Assembly: GCA_016763875.1 (NCBI GenBank)
Contig: JAESSZ010000268.1
Span: 1-12,927, forward strand
Origin: Nannocystaceae bacterium
GTDB taxonomy: Bacteria > Myxococcota_A > Polyangia > Nannocystales > Nannocystaceae
Reading direction: 5' to 3'
DNA: 12,927 nt
Made by a program: the position numbers and the translations under genes. The notes under the pieces were generated by a model. The model was not told the DNA's origin. It saw only the letters and a list, made by a program, of their open reading frames with translations, and searched no databases. Below are positions 1 through 6,711 of the stretch, piece after piece; position 1 is the stretch's first letter; every line of letters starts with the position of its first letter.

Positions 1-1524
1 AGGTGGTGCAGCGAGCCGTTGCTGGCGCGCAGGGACTCTCGGATATCGACCGCTGCCCAACCGCGCAAGCGGCGACCGTTGGCGCGCTGCCCGAAGGCCA
101 GCGCGAGGCCGCGCGCGCAACGGAGATCGAGGGCCGCCTCGCCGCCGCCGAAGCCAACATCCTCGGTGGTCGCTACGACCGTGCCATGGCCATTGCCGAG
201 GAGGCGCACCGCAGCGCCCAGCATCTCGGCCATCCGCCCACGCTCGCCCGCGCGAACAAGACGCTGGGCACCGCCTATCACTACGCGGGACGCAACGAGG
301 CCGCTGCACAGCGACTAACTGAAGCTATCCGGCTTTCGTCGGCGGCGGGACTCACCGAAGACGAAGCCCGGGCCTGGTCGATGCTGCTGTACGTTGAGGG
401 TGATCGACTGGACCGCCCCGAGGCCGCCCTGGCGAAGCGGCTAGCGGCCGAGACGGCGCTGCAACGCGCTGGTTCGCCGCCGATGACCGCCGCTTATCTC
501 GCCAGTGATCTGGGCATTGTGCTCAGCCGTGCCGGGCACAAAGACGAAGCCTTGGCGCAGCATCAGCGTGCGGTCGAGCGTTGGCGTGCGCTCGGCAAGG
601 ACCTGGACGGCTTGGCAAAGGCGCTCAACAACCTCGGGATCGCACTGGCTCAAGCGAAACGGCTTGAGGAAGCCAAGGCGGCCCTGCAAGAGGCGCTCGA
701 GATTCAGCGGGGGGCTCATCGGCAACGACCATCCCATCGTCGCCTCCCAGCTTTTCAACCTGGGGCACGTGCTGCGCGACCTGGGTGACCGGGCCGCGGC
801 CAAGGAGCACTACGAGGCGTCCCTGCGGATCGCCACGACGGTCTACGGCCCGGACCACGCCGCCTTGGCGCCGGCTCTGGTCGGTCTCGGAAAGCTCCAG
901 GCGCCGATCGATCGCCTCGCGGCGATCAAGAAAGTCACGCGCGCCGTTTCGATCCTGCGGGCGTCAGCCGCACCTGAGCGGCGGATCGCCATCGCGCAAA
1001 CCACGCTCGCCATGATGCACATCGACGCGGGAGATGCAGAAGCGAAGGTCGGCCGAATGGAGGCCGCTGCCAGCGCATGGGCGCTGGCGCGAATCGAATT
1101 CACGCAGGCGGTGGCGCTGGTCGATGGCGCTCCCAACAGGCAACTGGTCCGCGCCCAGAGCGGTCTTTGTCACGTTGCGGCGCTGCTGGGCACGGGTGGC
1201 GCGGGGTTGAAGGCCTGCGCGGTCGCACTCGATACGCTCGCCGCCTACGACAAGTCCGGGGCCAAGGACGAGGTCGACGTGCTCATGGACTACGCGCGCT
1301 TGCTGCCGGCAACGCGGCAAGCGGCGCGGCGAGAGCTGCTGGCGGCGGCCGTCGCGTGGTACGAACGCGAGGGCCACGGCGGCACAGACCGTCATGCGCT
1401 CGCGACGTTGCTGGTGACGCAGTCGGAAGCCGGTCCTACGTCAAACGCTGAGACTCGGCTCCCCGCGGCGGTCCAGGCGGCACTGGATCGTATCGTCGAT
1501 AGCCGCGCCAGCAAGCCTCAGTAA
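1..1524 (+). CDS. TPR-repeat protein, C-terminal part (probable Ser/Thr kinase tail); 5' partial and frameshifted
   Basis: The gene enters from the left edge, open in the frame starting at base 3, and ends with TAA at 1522-1524. The first part has helical, Ala/Leu-rich TPR pairs (for example GRYDRAMAIAEEA, NNLGIALAQAKRLEEAKAALQEAL). The opening residues VVQRAVAGAQGLSDIDRC resemble the linker that precedes the TPR array in myxobacterial serine/threonine kinases, so the missing 5' part probably encodes a kinase domain and a membrane segment; that is inference. At the G6 tract 709-714 the TPR series leaves frame 3 and resumes in frame 1 with LIGNDHPIVASQLFNLGHVL, a normal TPR continuation. One G fewer would give an unbroken protein. 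As sequenced, the upstream frame runs 19 codons of unrelated residues to its stop at 786-788. TPR arrays bind other proteins; no partner is visible here. Confidence 0.75.
709..714 (+). other. G6 tract at the frameshift point in the TPR gene
   Basis: Six consecutive G residues sit exactly where the TPR reading frame switches from frame 3 to frame 1. Removing one G joins ALEIQR to GLIGNDHP in one frame, matching the usual TPR pattern of a helix followed by a G-x-x-H-P turn. A one-base insertion is therefore the simplest explanation. It could be an assembly error, a real mutation, or slippage. Confidence 0.7.
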
Positions 1525-1559
1525 GGCCGAGCAGGCCACACTCGAGACTTGCCGAGGTC

Positions 1560-2162
1560 TTAGCCTTCGGGGTGTGCGGCCGGGGTGGGCTCGGGGACCG
1601 CATCCAGGCCGGGTGCACCGCACAGGCCCTCGATGAGGGCGCCGATTAGCAGCTGGCGATAGCCGTGCGTCCACTCGAAGTGCGCATCGGCGGTGATAAT
1701 GGGCTCGCCCCACCAGCCGCCTTCTCGGATCTGATGATCGCGGAACGTGTAGTCGGCCGCCTCCCAGTTCTCGATGCCCGAGGCCGAGTCGAAGTCGCCG
1801 TCGATCAAGAACACTTGGCTTGCGGTCATGAGGACCTCACCGGTCTGAAGGTCGCGCAGTCTCATGGCGCTGCCCCCGTAGATCTCGCAGGTCGCATTGC
1901 CCGCGCCATCGAAAACCAGACCGTTCGCGAGGCTGAGCAAGGGCTCTCCGTCGGCGCCCGAGGCCCCGCCGCCCTGCACCCCAGATCCAAGAAAGTCCCA
2001 GATGTCGCAGTCGTCCTCCGACGAGGTACCCATGAAGATCGTCAGGTCGCCGTTGCCCTGGTACCCACGAAAGTCCACCGCGTCATCGTTCGATTCGGCC
2101 GTACACCCGGCGGCCAAAGTCAGGGTGAATGCGGAGATGAGCGAGGCGCGGAGATGAGTCAT
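1560..2162 (-). CDS. Small secreted lipoprotein of unknown function
   Basis: The protein is 200 residues. I start it at the ATG at 2160-2162 rather than the longer open frame from 2228, because this start gives a clean lipoprotein signal: MTHLRAS, a hydrophobic stretch, then lipobox LAAGC with Cys20 as the lipidation site. Residue +2 is Thr, not Asp, which by the usual rule favours outer-membrane sorting. The mature protein is acidic and Gly-rich, with three further cysteines (C52, C92, C181) that could form disulfides. The C-terminal half has aromatic stretches (EGGWWGEP, AHFEWTHGYRQLL) and ends in a Pro-rich tail. I recognise no domain. It lies 148 bp downstream of ttcA on the same strand and converges with the TPR gene (35 bp apart). 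No good Shine-Dalgarno sequence is visible. Confidence 0.7.
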   Translation of the reverse strand: MTHLRASLISAFTLTLAAGCTAESNDDAVDFRGYQGNGDLTIFMGTSSEDDCDIWDFLGSGVQGGGASGADGEPLLSLANGLVFDGAGNATCEIYGGSAMRLRDLQTGEVLMTASQVFLIDGDFDSASGIENWEAADYTFRDHQIREGGWWGEPIITADAHFEWTHGYRQLLIGALIEGLCGAPGLDAVPEPTPAAHPEG

Positions 2163-2300
2163 AGGCCGGTCGTGGAACCTGTTTGCCCGAACATAGGCGC
2201 ACTGGGCGAGCCCATTGTAAGCCAGCATCGTCGTTTCGATACGGTTTTCGGGACAGTTTTCGGACCAACTCGGGACGGGCTGGTCGAGTTTTGTCGCTAG

Positions 2301-2328
2301 GCGACCGGATCTACGCGACCGGATCTAC
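2301..2328. repeat. Perfect 14-bp tandem duplication at the ttcA stop codon
   Basis: The unit gcgaccggatctac occurs twice head to tail, at 2301-2314 and 2315-2328. It spans the last codons and the stop codon of ttcA. Although 14 is not a multiple of 3, the duplication supplies its own TAG, so the encoded C-terminus (VIVDPVA then stop) is the same with one copy or two. Confidence 0.9.
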
Positions 2329-3132
2329 AATGACGCGGAGTCGGGCTGGGGGCGTAGCGCCGCAGTCGTCGGATGCCGGCGCATTGGCCAACCGCCGCAC
2401 CAGGTCTTGGTCCAGCAAGTGGTCCGGTTCCACATTGCCCGCGGAGGCGAGCAGGTTCTCGCGCAGACGCGGATTGTCGCGTTCCAACTCGGCGAGCAAC
2501 GCCTTGACGCGGCGCCGTTGGGTGTTGGGCTGGGTACCGCACAGATTGCACGGAAGAATCGGAACGTCGCAGGTCTGCGCGTAGGCACCAAGATCGTCCT
2601 CGGCGCACCACAACAGGGGTCGGATGACCGCCGCACCTTCTCCCTCCGCCTCCAGCTTTGGCGGCATCGTGCGCAGTCTTCCCGAGAACATCATGTTCAT
2701 CAGCAGGGTTTCGACGAGGTCGTCGCGGTGGTGGCCGAGCGCTATCTTGTTGGCGCCGGGTTTCGCCGCGACGCGATGCAAGATCCCCCGCCGCATTCGG
2801 GAGCATCGCGAGCAGAACGTCTTGCCCTCGGGCGTCTGCTCGATGACCACCGAGTAGGTGTCTGCGTACGCCATCTCGTACTCGATGCCTTCGCGTTCAA
2901 AATGCGCGCGCAGGCGATCGGCTTCGAAGCCCGGCTGTCCTTGGTCGAGGTTCATCGCTACGATCGACACCGGGAAGGGGAGGCGGGTCACGTAGTGGCG
3001 CAGCAGATGCAGCATGGCCCACGAGTCCTTGCCGCCCGAGCACGCGACCATGACACGGTCGCCGGACTCGATCAGCGAAAACGCGCGGTTGAGTCGCGAG
3101 ATCCGCGACAAGAGCCGGCCTTCGAGCGCCAT
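2311..3132 (-). CDS. ttcA: tRNA 2-thiocytidine(32) synthetase TtcA
   Basis: TtcA is an ATP-dependent, iron-sulfur enzyme that thiolates cytidine 32 in the anticodon loop of some tRNAs in the cytoplasm. The 273-residue product has the family's features in order: PP-loop SGGKDS (32-37) for ATP adenylation; a first CxxC, CSRC (C107, C110); the GHHRDD segment (133-138); and a second CxxC, PCNLCG (C195, C198). The two cysteine pairs match the positions used for [4Fe-4S] binding and sulfur transfer in the family. Length is slightly below E. coli TtcA (about 311). The start is the ATG at 3130-3132. It lies 43 bp downstream of dtd on the same strand, so co-transcription as a tRNA quality and modification pair is likely. 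The stop codon lies in a 14-bp duplication that leaves the protein unchanged. Confidence 0.92.
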   Translation of the reverse strand: MALEGRLLSRISRLNRAFSLIESGDRVMVACSGGKDSWAMLHLLRHYVTRLPFPVSIVAMNLDQGQPGFEADRLRAHFEREGIEYEMAYADTYSVVIEQTPEGKTFCSRCSRMRRGILHRVAAKPGANKIALGHHRDDLVETLLMNMMFSGRLRTMPPKLEAEGEGAAVIRPLLWCAEDDLGAYAQTCDVPILPCNLCGTQPNTQRRRVKALLAELERDNPRLRENLLASAGNVEPDHLLDQDLVRRLANAPASDDCGATPPARLRVIVDPVA

Positions 3133-3175
3133 GGTCGCGGCAGACTACACCACCCACGGCCACTCATGACCGGGG

Positions 3176-3631
3176 TTAGACGCACACGCCGTTGTCGGTG
3201 AAAACCAACAGCGTTGCGGGGCCCTCGTTGACCAACTCGACGTCCATCATCGCGCCAAAACGACCGGTCTGGACCGGGAGTCCGGCAGCGAGCAGTTCGT
3301 CGACAACCCGCTGCACCAGCCCCTCGGCCAGCGCGGGGTCCTCGGCCCGATCGAAGCCTGGTCGGCGGCCTTTGGTGACCGTCGCTGCCAGTGTGAACTG
3401 GCTAACGACGAGGCACGCACCACCAACCGCACTCAAGTCGACGTCCATCGCCTTATCGCCCCGTGGAAAGATCCTCAGGCCCGCGATCTTGCGCGCGGTG
3501 GCGACCGCGTCGGCCTGCGTATCACCTCGAACGACGCCGACCAGCACCAGGACCCCGCGTTCGATAGCGCCAACCTGCACGCCGTCGACCGTCACCCGAG
3601 CTCGTGAAACCCGCTGCACCACGCTCCGCAT
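3176..3631 (-). CDS. dtd: D-aminoacyl-tRNA deacylase (Dtd)
   Basis: Dtd hydrolyses D-amino acids, and also glycine mischarged on tRNA(Ala), from tRNA in the cytoplasm. It is a homodimer with an RNA-based mechanism. The 151-residue product begins MRSVVQRVSRARVTVDG, the canonical N-terminus, and carries both signature motifs: SQFTL (77-81) and NEGPAT (135-140), the latter fitting NxGPxT with the Gly-cisPro that rejects L-amino acids. RFGAMM (124-129) is also conserved. Length is typical (about 145-150). The open frame extends upstream to 3907, but that part is antisense to the next gene and is not Dtd-like, so I start at the ATG at 3629-3631. It is probably the first gene of a dtd-ttcA unit and faces away from the GCS2-CBS gene, with only 25 bp between the two starts. 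Confidence 0.95.
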   Translation of the reverse strand: MRSVVQRVSRARVTVDGVQVGAIERGVLVLVGVVRGDTQADAVATARKIAGLRIFPRGDKAMDVDLSAVGGACLVVSQFTLAATVTKGRRPGFDRAEDPALAEGLVQRVVDELLAAGLPVQTGRFGAMMDVELVNEGPATLLVFTDNGVCV

Positions 3632-3656
3632 GGGGGCGATGGTAGCCTTAGTTGCG
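3632..3656. promoter_or_regulatory. Very short divergent start region, possible leaderless promoters
   Basis: Only 25 bp separate the divergent start codons of dtd (3631) and the GCS2-CBS gene (3657), and neither has a recognisable Shine-Dalgarno. On the plus strand TAGCCT (3643-3648) fits a TAnnnT -10 element 8 nt before the ATG. On the minus strand TACCAT (3644-3639) fits one 7 nt before the dtd ATG. That spacing is what leaderless transcripts would show. No convincing -35 boxes are visible, and the two -10 candidates overlap. This is inference from pattern only. Confidence 0.3.
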
Positions 3657-5585
3657 ATGGGCGAGCACAACGTGGGCGAGGCCGACGACGACGCGCAACG
3701 GCGTACTTTCGTCAAAGCCCTCCTCGACGATGTGCACGCGCTCGAGCAAATGCTGGACAACGGCATGTTCGAGACCGGGGTCCGTCGCATTGGTGCCGAG
3801 CAGGAGATGTTCCTGATCGATGCCTCGATGAGTCCGTCGCCTGTTGCGCCCCAGGTGCTTGCAAACACCGATGATCCGCGGCTGACCACCGAGTTGGCGC
3901 GTTTCAACCTGGAGGCGAATCTCAGTCCGCGAATCTACGGCGGGGACTGCCTGCGTGCGATGGAGGATGAGCTCATCGAGGTGATGGGGGTCGCCCGCAC
4001 GGCGGCGCGCTCCCAAGGCGCACGCGTCTTGCTCACCGGTATCTTGCCGACGCTGCGCAAGGCCCACCTGGGACTGGACAATATGACCCCCGCGCCCCGC
4101 TATCACGCGCTCAATCGCGCGATGGCTCGCTTGCGTGGGGACGCGTTCCACGTGCTCATCAAGGGCTTGGACGAGCTGGAGACCACGCACGACAACGTGA
4201 TGCTGGAGGCGTGCAACGCCAGCTTTCAGATCCACTTCCAGGTTGCCCCCGAGGAGTTTGCGCGGCTGTACAACGTGGCTCAGGCAGTGACCGCGCCCGT
4301 GCTCGCCGCCGCCGTCAACTCGCCGCTGCTGCTGGGGCATCGCCTGTGGAGTGAGACCCGGGTCGCGCTGTTTGAGCGTTCGGTCGACGTGCGGTCGCCC
4401 GCACACCAGGCCCGCGGACTACGGTCGCGCGTCAGTTTTGGCGACGGCTGGATCAAAGAATCCGTCCTGGAGATCTTTCGCGAGGACATCGCGCTGTTCC
4501 GGGTGCTGCTCGGCCATGAGGTCTCAGATCGACCGTTCGAAGACCTCGCCGCGGGCCGTCCGCCGCCACTGACCGCGCTGCGGCTGCACAACGGCACGGT
4601 CTACCGCTGGAATCGCCCCTGTTATGGCGTGGTGGATGGCGTCGCGCATTTGCGCATCGAGAACCGGGTCCTGCCCGCGGGCCCCACGGTCGCCGACGAA
4701 GTGGCCACCGCGGCGTTTTACTTCGGGTTGATGTCAGGGATGACCGAAGCGTACGACGACATCGCTGCCGTCATGCGCTTTGATGATGCCAAGAACAACT
4801 TCTTTGCCGCGGCCCGACACGGCCTCGAGACCAGTTTTCGGTGGGTTGGTGGCGAGGTTCACACCGCGCAGGCGCTCATCCTTGATCAGTTGCTGCCTCT
4901 GGCCGACAAGGGTCTGCGATCGGCGGGCGTGGACTCCGACGACATCGCGCGTTACCTGGGCATCGTTGAGGCACGGGTCGCATCGGGGCGTACGGGTGCG
5001 CAATGGATGCTGAACTCGCTCGAGCAGATGCCGGACGACGTGCCGCGCGACGCCCGAGATCGGCGCCTGTGCGCCGCGATGTGGGAACGCCAGATGGGCG
5101 ATGGGGCGCCCGTGCATACGTGGGGTTTGTGCGGTGGACCCGGCGACGAAGACGACGCCGCGTTCAAGGAGTCGTTCCGAACGGTCGGCCAGATCATGAC
5201 GACAGCGCTGCACACGGTGCGTCGCGAAGACCTCGTGGATCTGGCTGCGAGTCTGATGGACTGGCAGCGCATCCGGCACGTGCCGGTCGAGGACGACGAA
5301 GGGCGCCTGGTCGGATTGGTGTCGCACCGCCAGCTGCTGCGGATGGTGGCGCGGGGTCACATGGCGGGCGCCGAGACCCCGCAGCTCGCGGTGGGCGACG
5401 TGATGCGAGAGGACCCCGTCACCGTGTCGCCGCAGATGCCGACGCTGGAAGCCATGCATATGATGCGGGCCCACAAGGTCGGCTCGCTCCCCGTGGTGGA
5501 GGACGGCAAACTGGTCGGCATCGTGACGGAGCAGAACCTGATCGACGTCTCCGCCCGCTTGCTCGAGCGCTACCTGGCGGACTGA
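3657..5585 (+). CDS. GCS2-like carboxylate-amine ligase domain fused to two CBS domains
   Basis: The product is 642 residues from the ATG at 3657. In-frame ATGs at 3639 and 3630 are possible; the open frame back to 3192 is only antisense to dtd. Residues about 40-480 resemble the glutamate-cysteine ligase type 2 (GCS2/YbdK) fold: GAEQE (46-50) at the place of the family's G-x-E-E-E strand, FNLEAN (83-88), a His in QIHFQV (H193), NSPLLLG followed by ETR (221-235) and RIENR (333-337). Such enzymes join a carboxylate to an amine using ATP. Residues about 508-567 and 578-632 form two CBS domains (GQIMTTALHTV; GDVMREDPVTV), which usually bind adenine nucleotides and regulate an attached enzyme. 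The substrate is unknown, and I would not call it GshA. It overlaps the end of the convergent GT2 gene by 16 bp. No signal peptide or membrane segment is seen, so it is probably cytoplasmic. Confidence 0.82.
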   Translation: MGEHNVGEADDDAQRRTFVKALLDDVHALEQMLDNGMFETGVRRIGAEQEMFLIDASMSPSPVAPQVLANTDDPRLTTELARFNLEANLSPRIYGGDCLRAMEDELIEVMGVARTAARSQGARVLLTGILPTLRKAHLGLDNMTPAPRYHALNRAMARLRGDAFHVLIKGLDELETTHDNVMLEACNASFQIHFQVAPEEFARLYNVAQAVTAPVLAAAVNSPLLLGHRLWSETRVALFERSVDVRSPAHQARGLRSRVSFGDGWIKESVLEIFREDIALFRVLLGHEVSDRPFEDLAAGRPPPLTALRLHNGTVYRWNRPCYGVVDGVAHLRIENRVLPAGPTVADEVATAAFYFGLMSGMTEAYDDIAAVMRFDDAKNNFFAAARHGLETSFRWVGGEVHTAQALILDQLLPLADKGLRSAGVDSDDIARYLGIVEARVASGRTGAQWMLNSLEQMPDDVPRDARDRRLCAAMWERQMGDGAPVHTWGLCGGPGDEDDAAFKESFRTVGQIMTTALHTVRREDLVDLAASLMDWQRIRHVPVEDDEGRLVGLVSHRQLLRMVARGHMAGAETPQLAVGDVMREDPVTVSPQMPTLEAMHMMRAHKVGSLPVVEDGKLVGIVTEQNLIDVSARLLERYLAD

Positions 5586-6685
5586 CCGACTGGCGAGGGA
5601 GCACCGGTCTGCGCCTTGGCGGGTACCGCTGCTTGCGCAGTGGCACTGCCGTTGTCTTCGGCGGCCGGCAGCGCCTGCGTTGCGGGTGGGGTGGGCGTTG
5701 CCGCGGCCAACGATTCGCTGGCAGGGAAGCCGCGCGTGCCCCGGATCGAGAAGATCTCTTTGTTGCGGATCGTCGTGCGCACCAGCAACTCCGCGACCAG
5801 GCCCAGCCCGACGAACTGAATCGCCCCGATCATCAGCAACACGCCCAACGTCAGCAGCGGTCGGGTTCCGATCGCTTCCCCCATCATCCGTAGCACGGAC
5901 AGGTACACCAACATTGCCCCGCCAACGCTCCCCGCCACGGTGGCCAGGAAGCCAAACAGGTGCGCGGGTTTGGTCCGGAAGCGGGTCAGCATGAGGATCG
6001 TCAGCATGTCGACGAACCCGTGGAAGATGCGAGAGACGCCGAACTTCGACACGCCGTGCTCACGCGCACGATGCTGAACGACCAACTCTTCGATGCTGAA
6101 CCCGCGCTCGCCCGCAAGCACGGGCAAAAACCGGTGGAAGCCGCCGTACACGTTCAGCTCGCGGATGCACTCGATCCGGTAGGCCTTGTAGCCGCAGTTG
6201 AAGTCGCGCAGTTCGACCCCGCTGATCCGGCGCGTCATCCAGTTGAAGAACTTCGACGGGAAGGTCTTGCCGAACGGGTCGTGGCGTTTCTGTTTCCAGC
6301 CGGATACCAGGTCGGCCCCTGCTTCGATGCGAGCCACGAACTTCGGGATCATCGCCGGGTCGTCTTGGAGGTCGGCGTCGAGGGTCAAGACAATCTGACC
6401 ACGGACCCGCTCGAAGGCGGCGGCCAACGCTGGCGACTTGCCGAAGTTCTTTCGGAAGTGGATCACCCGAACATGCTCGGGGTCTTCTGCGGCCAATGCG
6501 TCGAGCTTCTCGGCGCTGCCGTCGGTGCACCCGTCGTTGACGAACAGGATCTCCTAGGCCTTGCCGGTCGCGCTCAGGCCCGCGACGAGCTCGCTGTACA
6601 GCTGGCCCAGCGAATCGACCTCGTTGTAGACCGGAATGACGGCCGTGAGCTCGGGATCGGTGATAGCCGGTGCTAAGTCCACCAC
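5570..6685 (-). CDS. GT2 polyprenyl-phosphate glycosyltransferase (GtrB/DPM1-like), interrupted by an in-frame amber codon
   Basis: Enzymes of this type transfer a sugar from a nucleotide donor to polyprenyl phosphate at the inner face of the membrane. Read through the stop, the protein is 371 residues from GTG at 6683-6685 (GTG at 6682 is equally possible), 26 bp after the PA14 gene. It shows the GT-A opening TAVIPVYNE (14-22), VNDGCTDGS, the metal- and nucleotide-binding DADLQDD (103-109), DFNCGYKAYR (161-170), HRFLPVLAGERGF (184-196) and two C-terminal membrane helices (about 242-265 and 277-300), then an Ala/Pro-rich tail of roughly 55 residues. Codon 44 is TAG (6554-6556) where relatives usually have an aromatic or other residue before EILFVNDG. 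Both sides are in one frame, so this is a point change, not an indel. If real, the full-length enzyme is lost; a downstream restart would lack the first strand of the donor site. Its end overlaps the convergent GCS2-CBS gene by 16 bp. Confidence 0.8.
6554..6556 (-). other. In-frame TAG within the GT2 glycosyltransferase
   Basis: The minus-strand codons read GCC TAG GAG ATC CTG, that is A-stop-E-I-L, between VAGLSATGK and FVNDG. A single base change from TAC or TAT (Tyr) would give the AYEILFVNDG usual in the family. TAG is the genuine stop of ttcA, the methyltransferase, the DUF2079 gene and this same GT2 gene, so a general amber reassignment is not supported. Confidence 0.85.
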
Positions 6686-6711
6686 AGCCCGGGAGCCTAG
6701 CAGGGTGGGGG

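Noticed and set aside
2267..2290. aactcg/cgagtt inverted repeat downstream of ttcA as a terminator
   Set aside because: The stem is only 6 bp with a 12-nt loop and no T-tract follows on the minus strand, so it is not convincing.
1665..2300. 211-codon plus-strand open frame opposite the lipoprotein gene
   Set aside because: The minus-strand frame has a textbook lipoprotein signal. The plus-strand product is Arg/Gly/Ala-rich with no domain, although with a lipoprotein of unknown family on the other side this is less certain than the other shadows.
2407..3201. 264-codon plus-strand open frame opposite ttcA
   Set aside because: ttcA on the minus strand has the PP-loop and both CxxC motifs in the right order; the antisense product has no recognisable features.
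3192..3656. Long N-terminal extension of the GCS2-CBS gene
   Set aside because: It is Ser/Thr/Pro/Arg-rich and exactly antisense to dtd, whose frame is certain.
6554..6556. Amber reassignment (TAG read as an amino acid) in this organism
   Set aside because: TAG is the natural stop for ttcA, the methyltransferase, DUF2079 and the GT2 gene itself, with nothing protein-like continuing after them.
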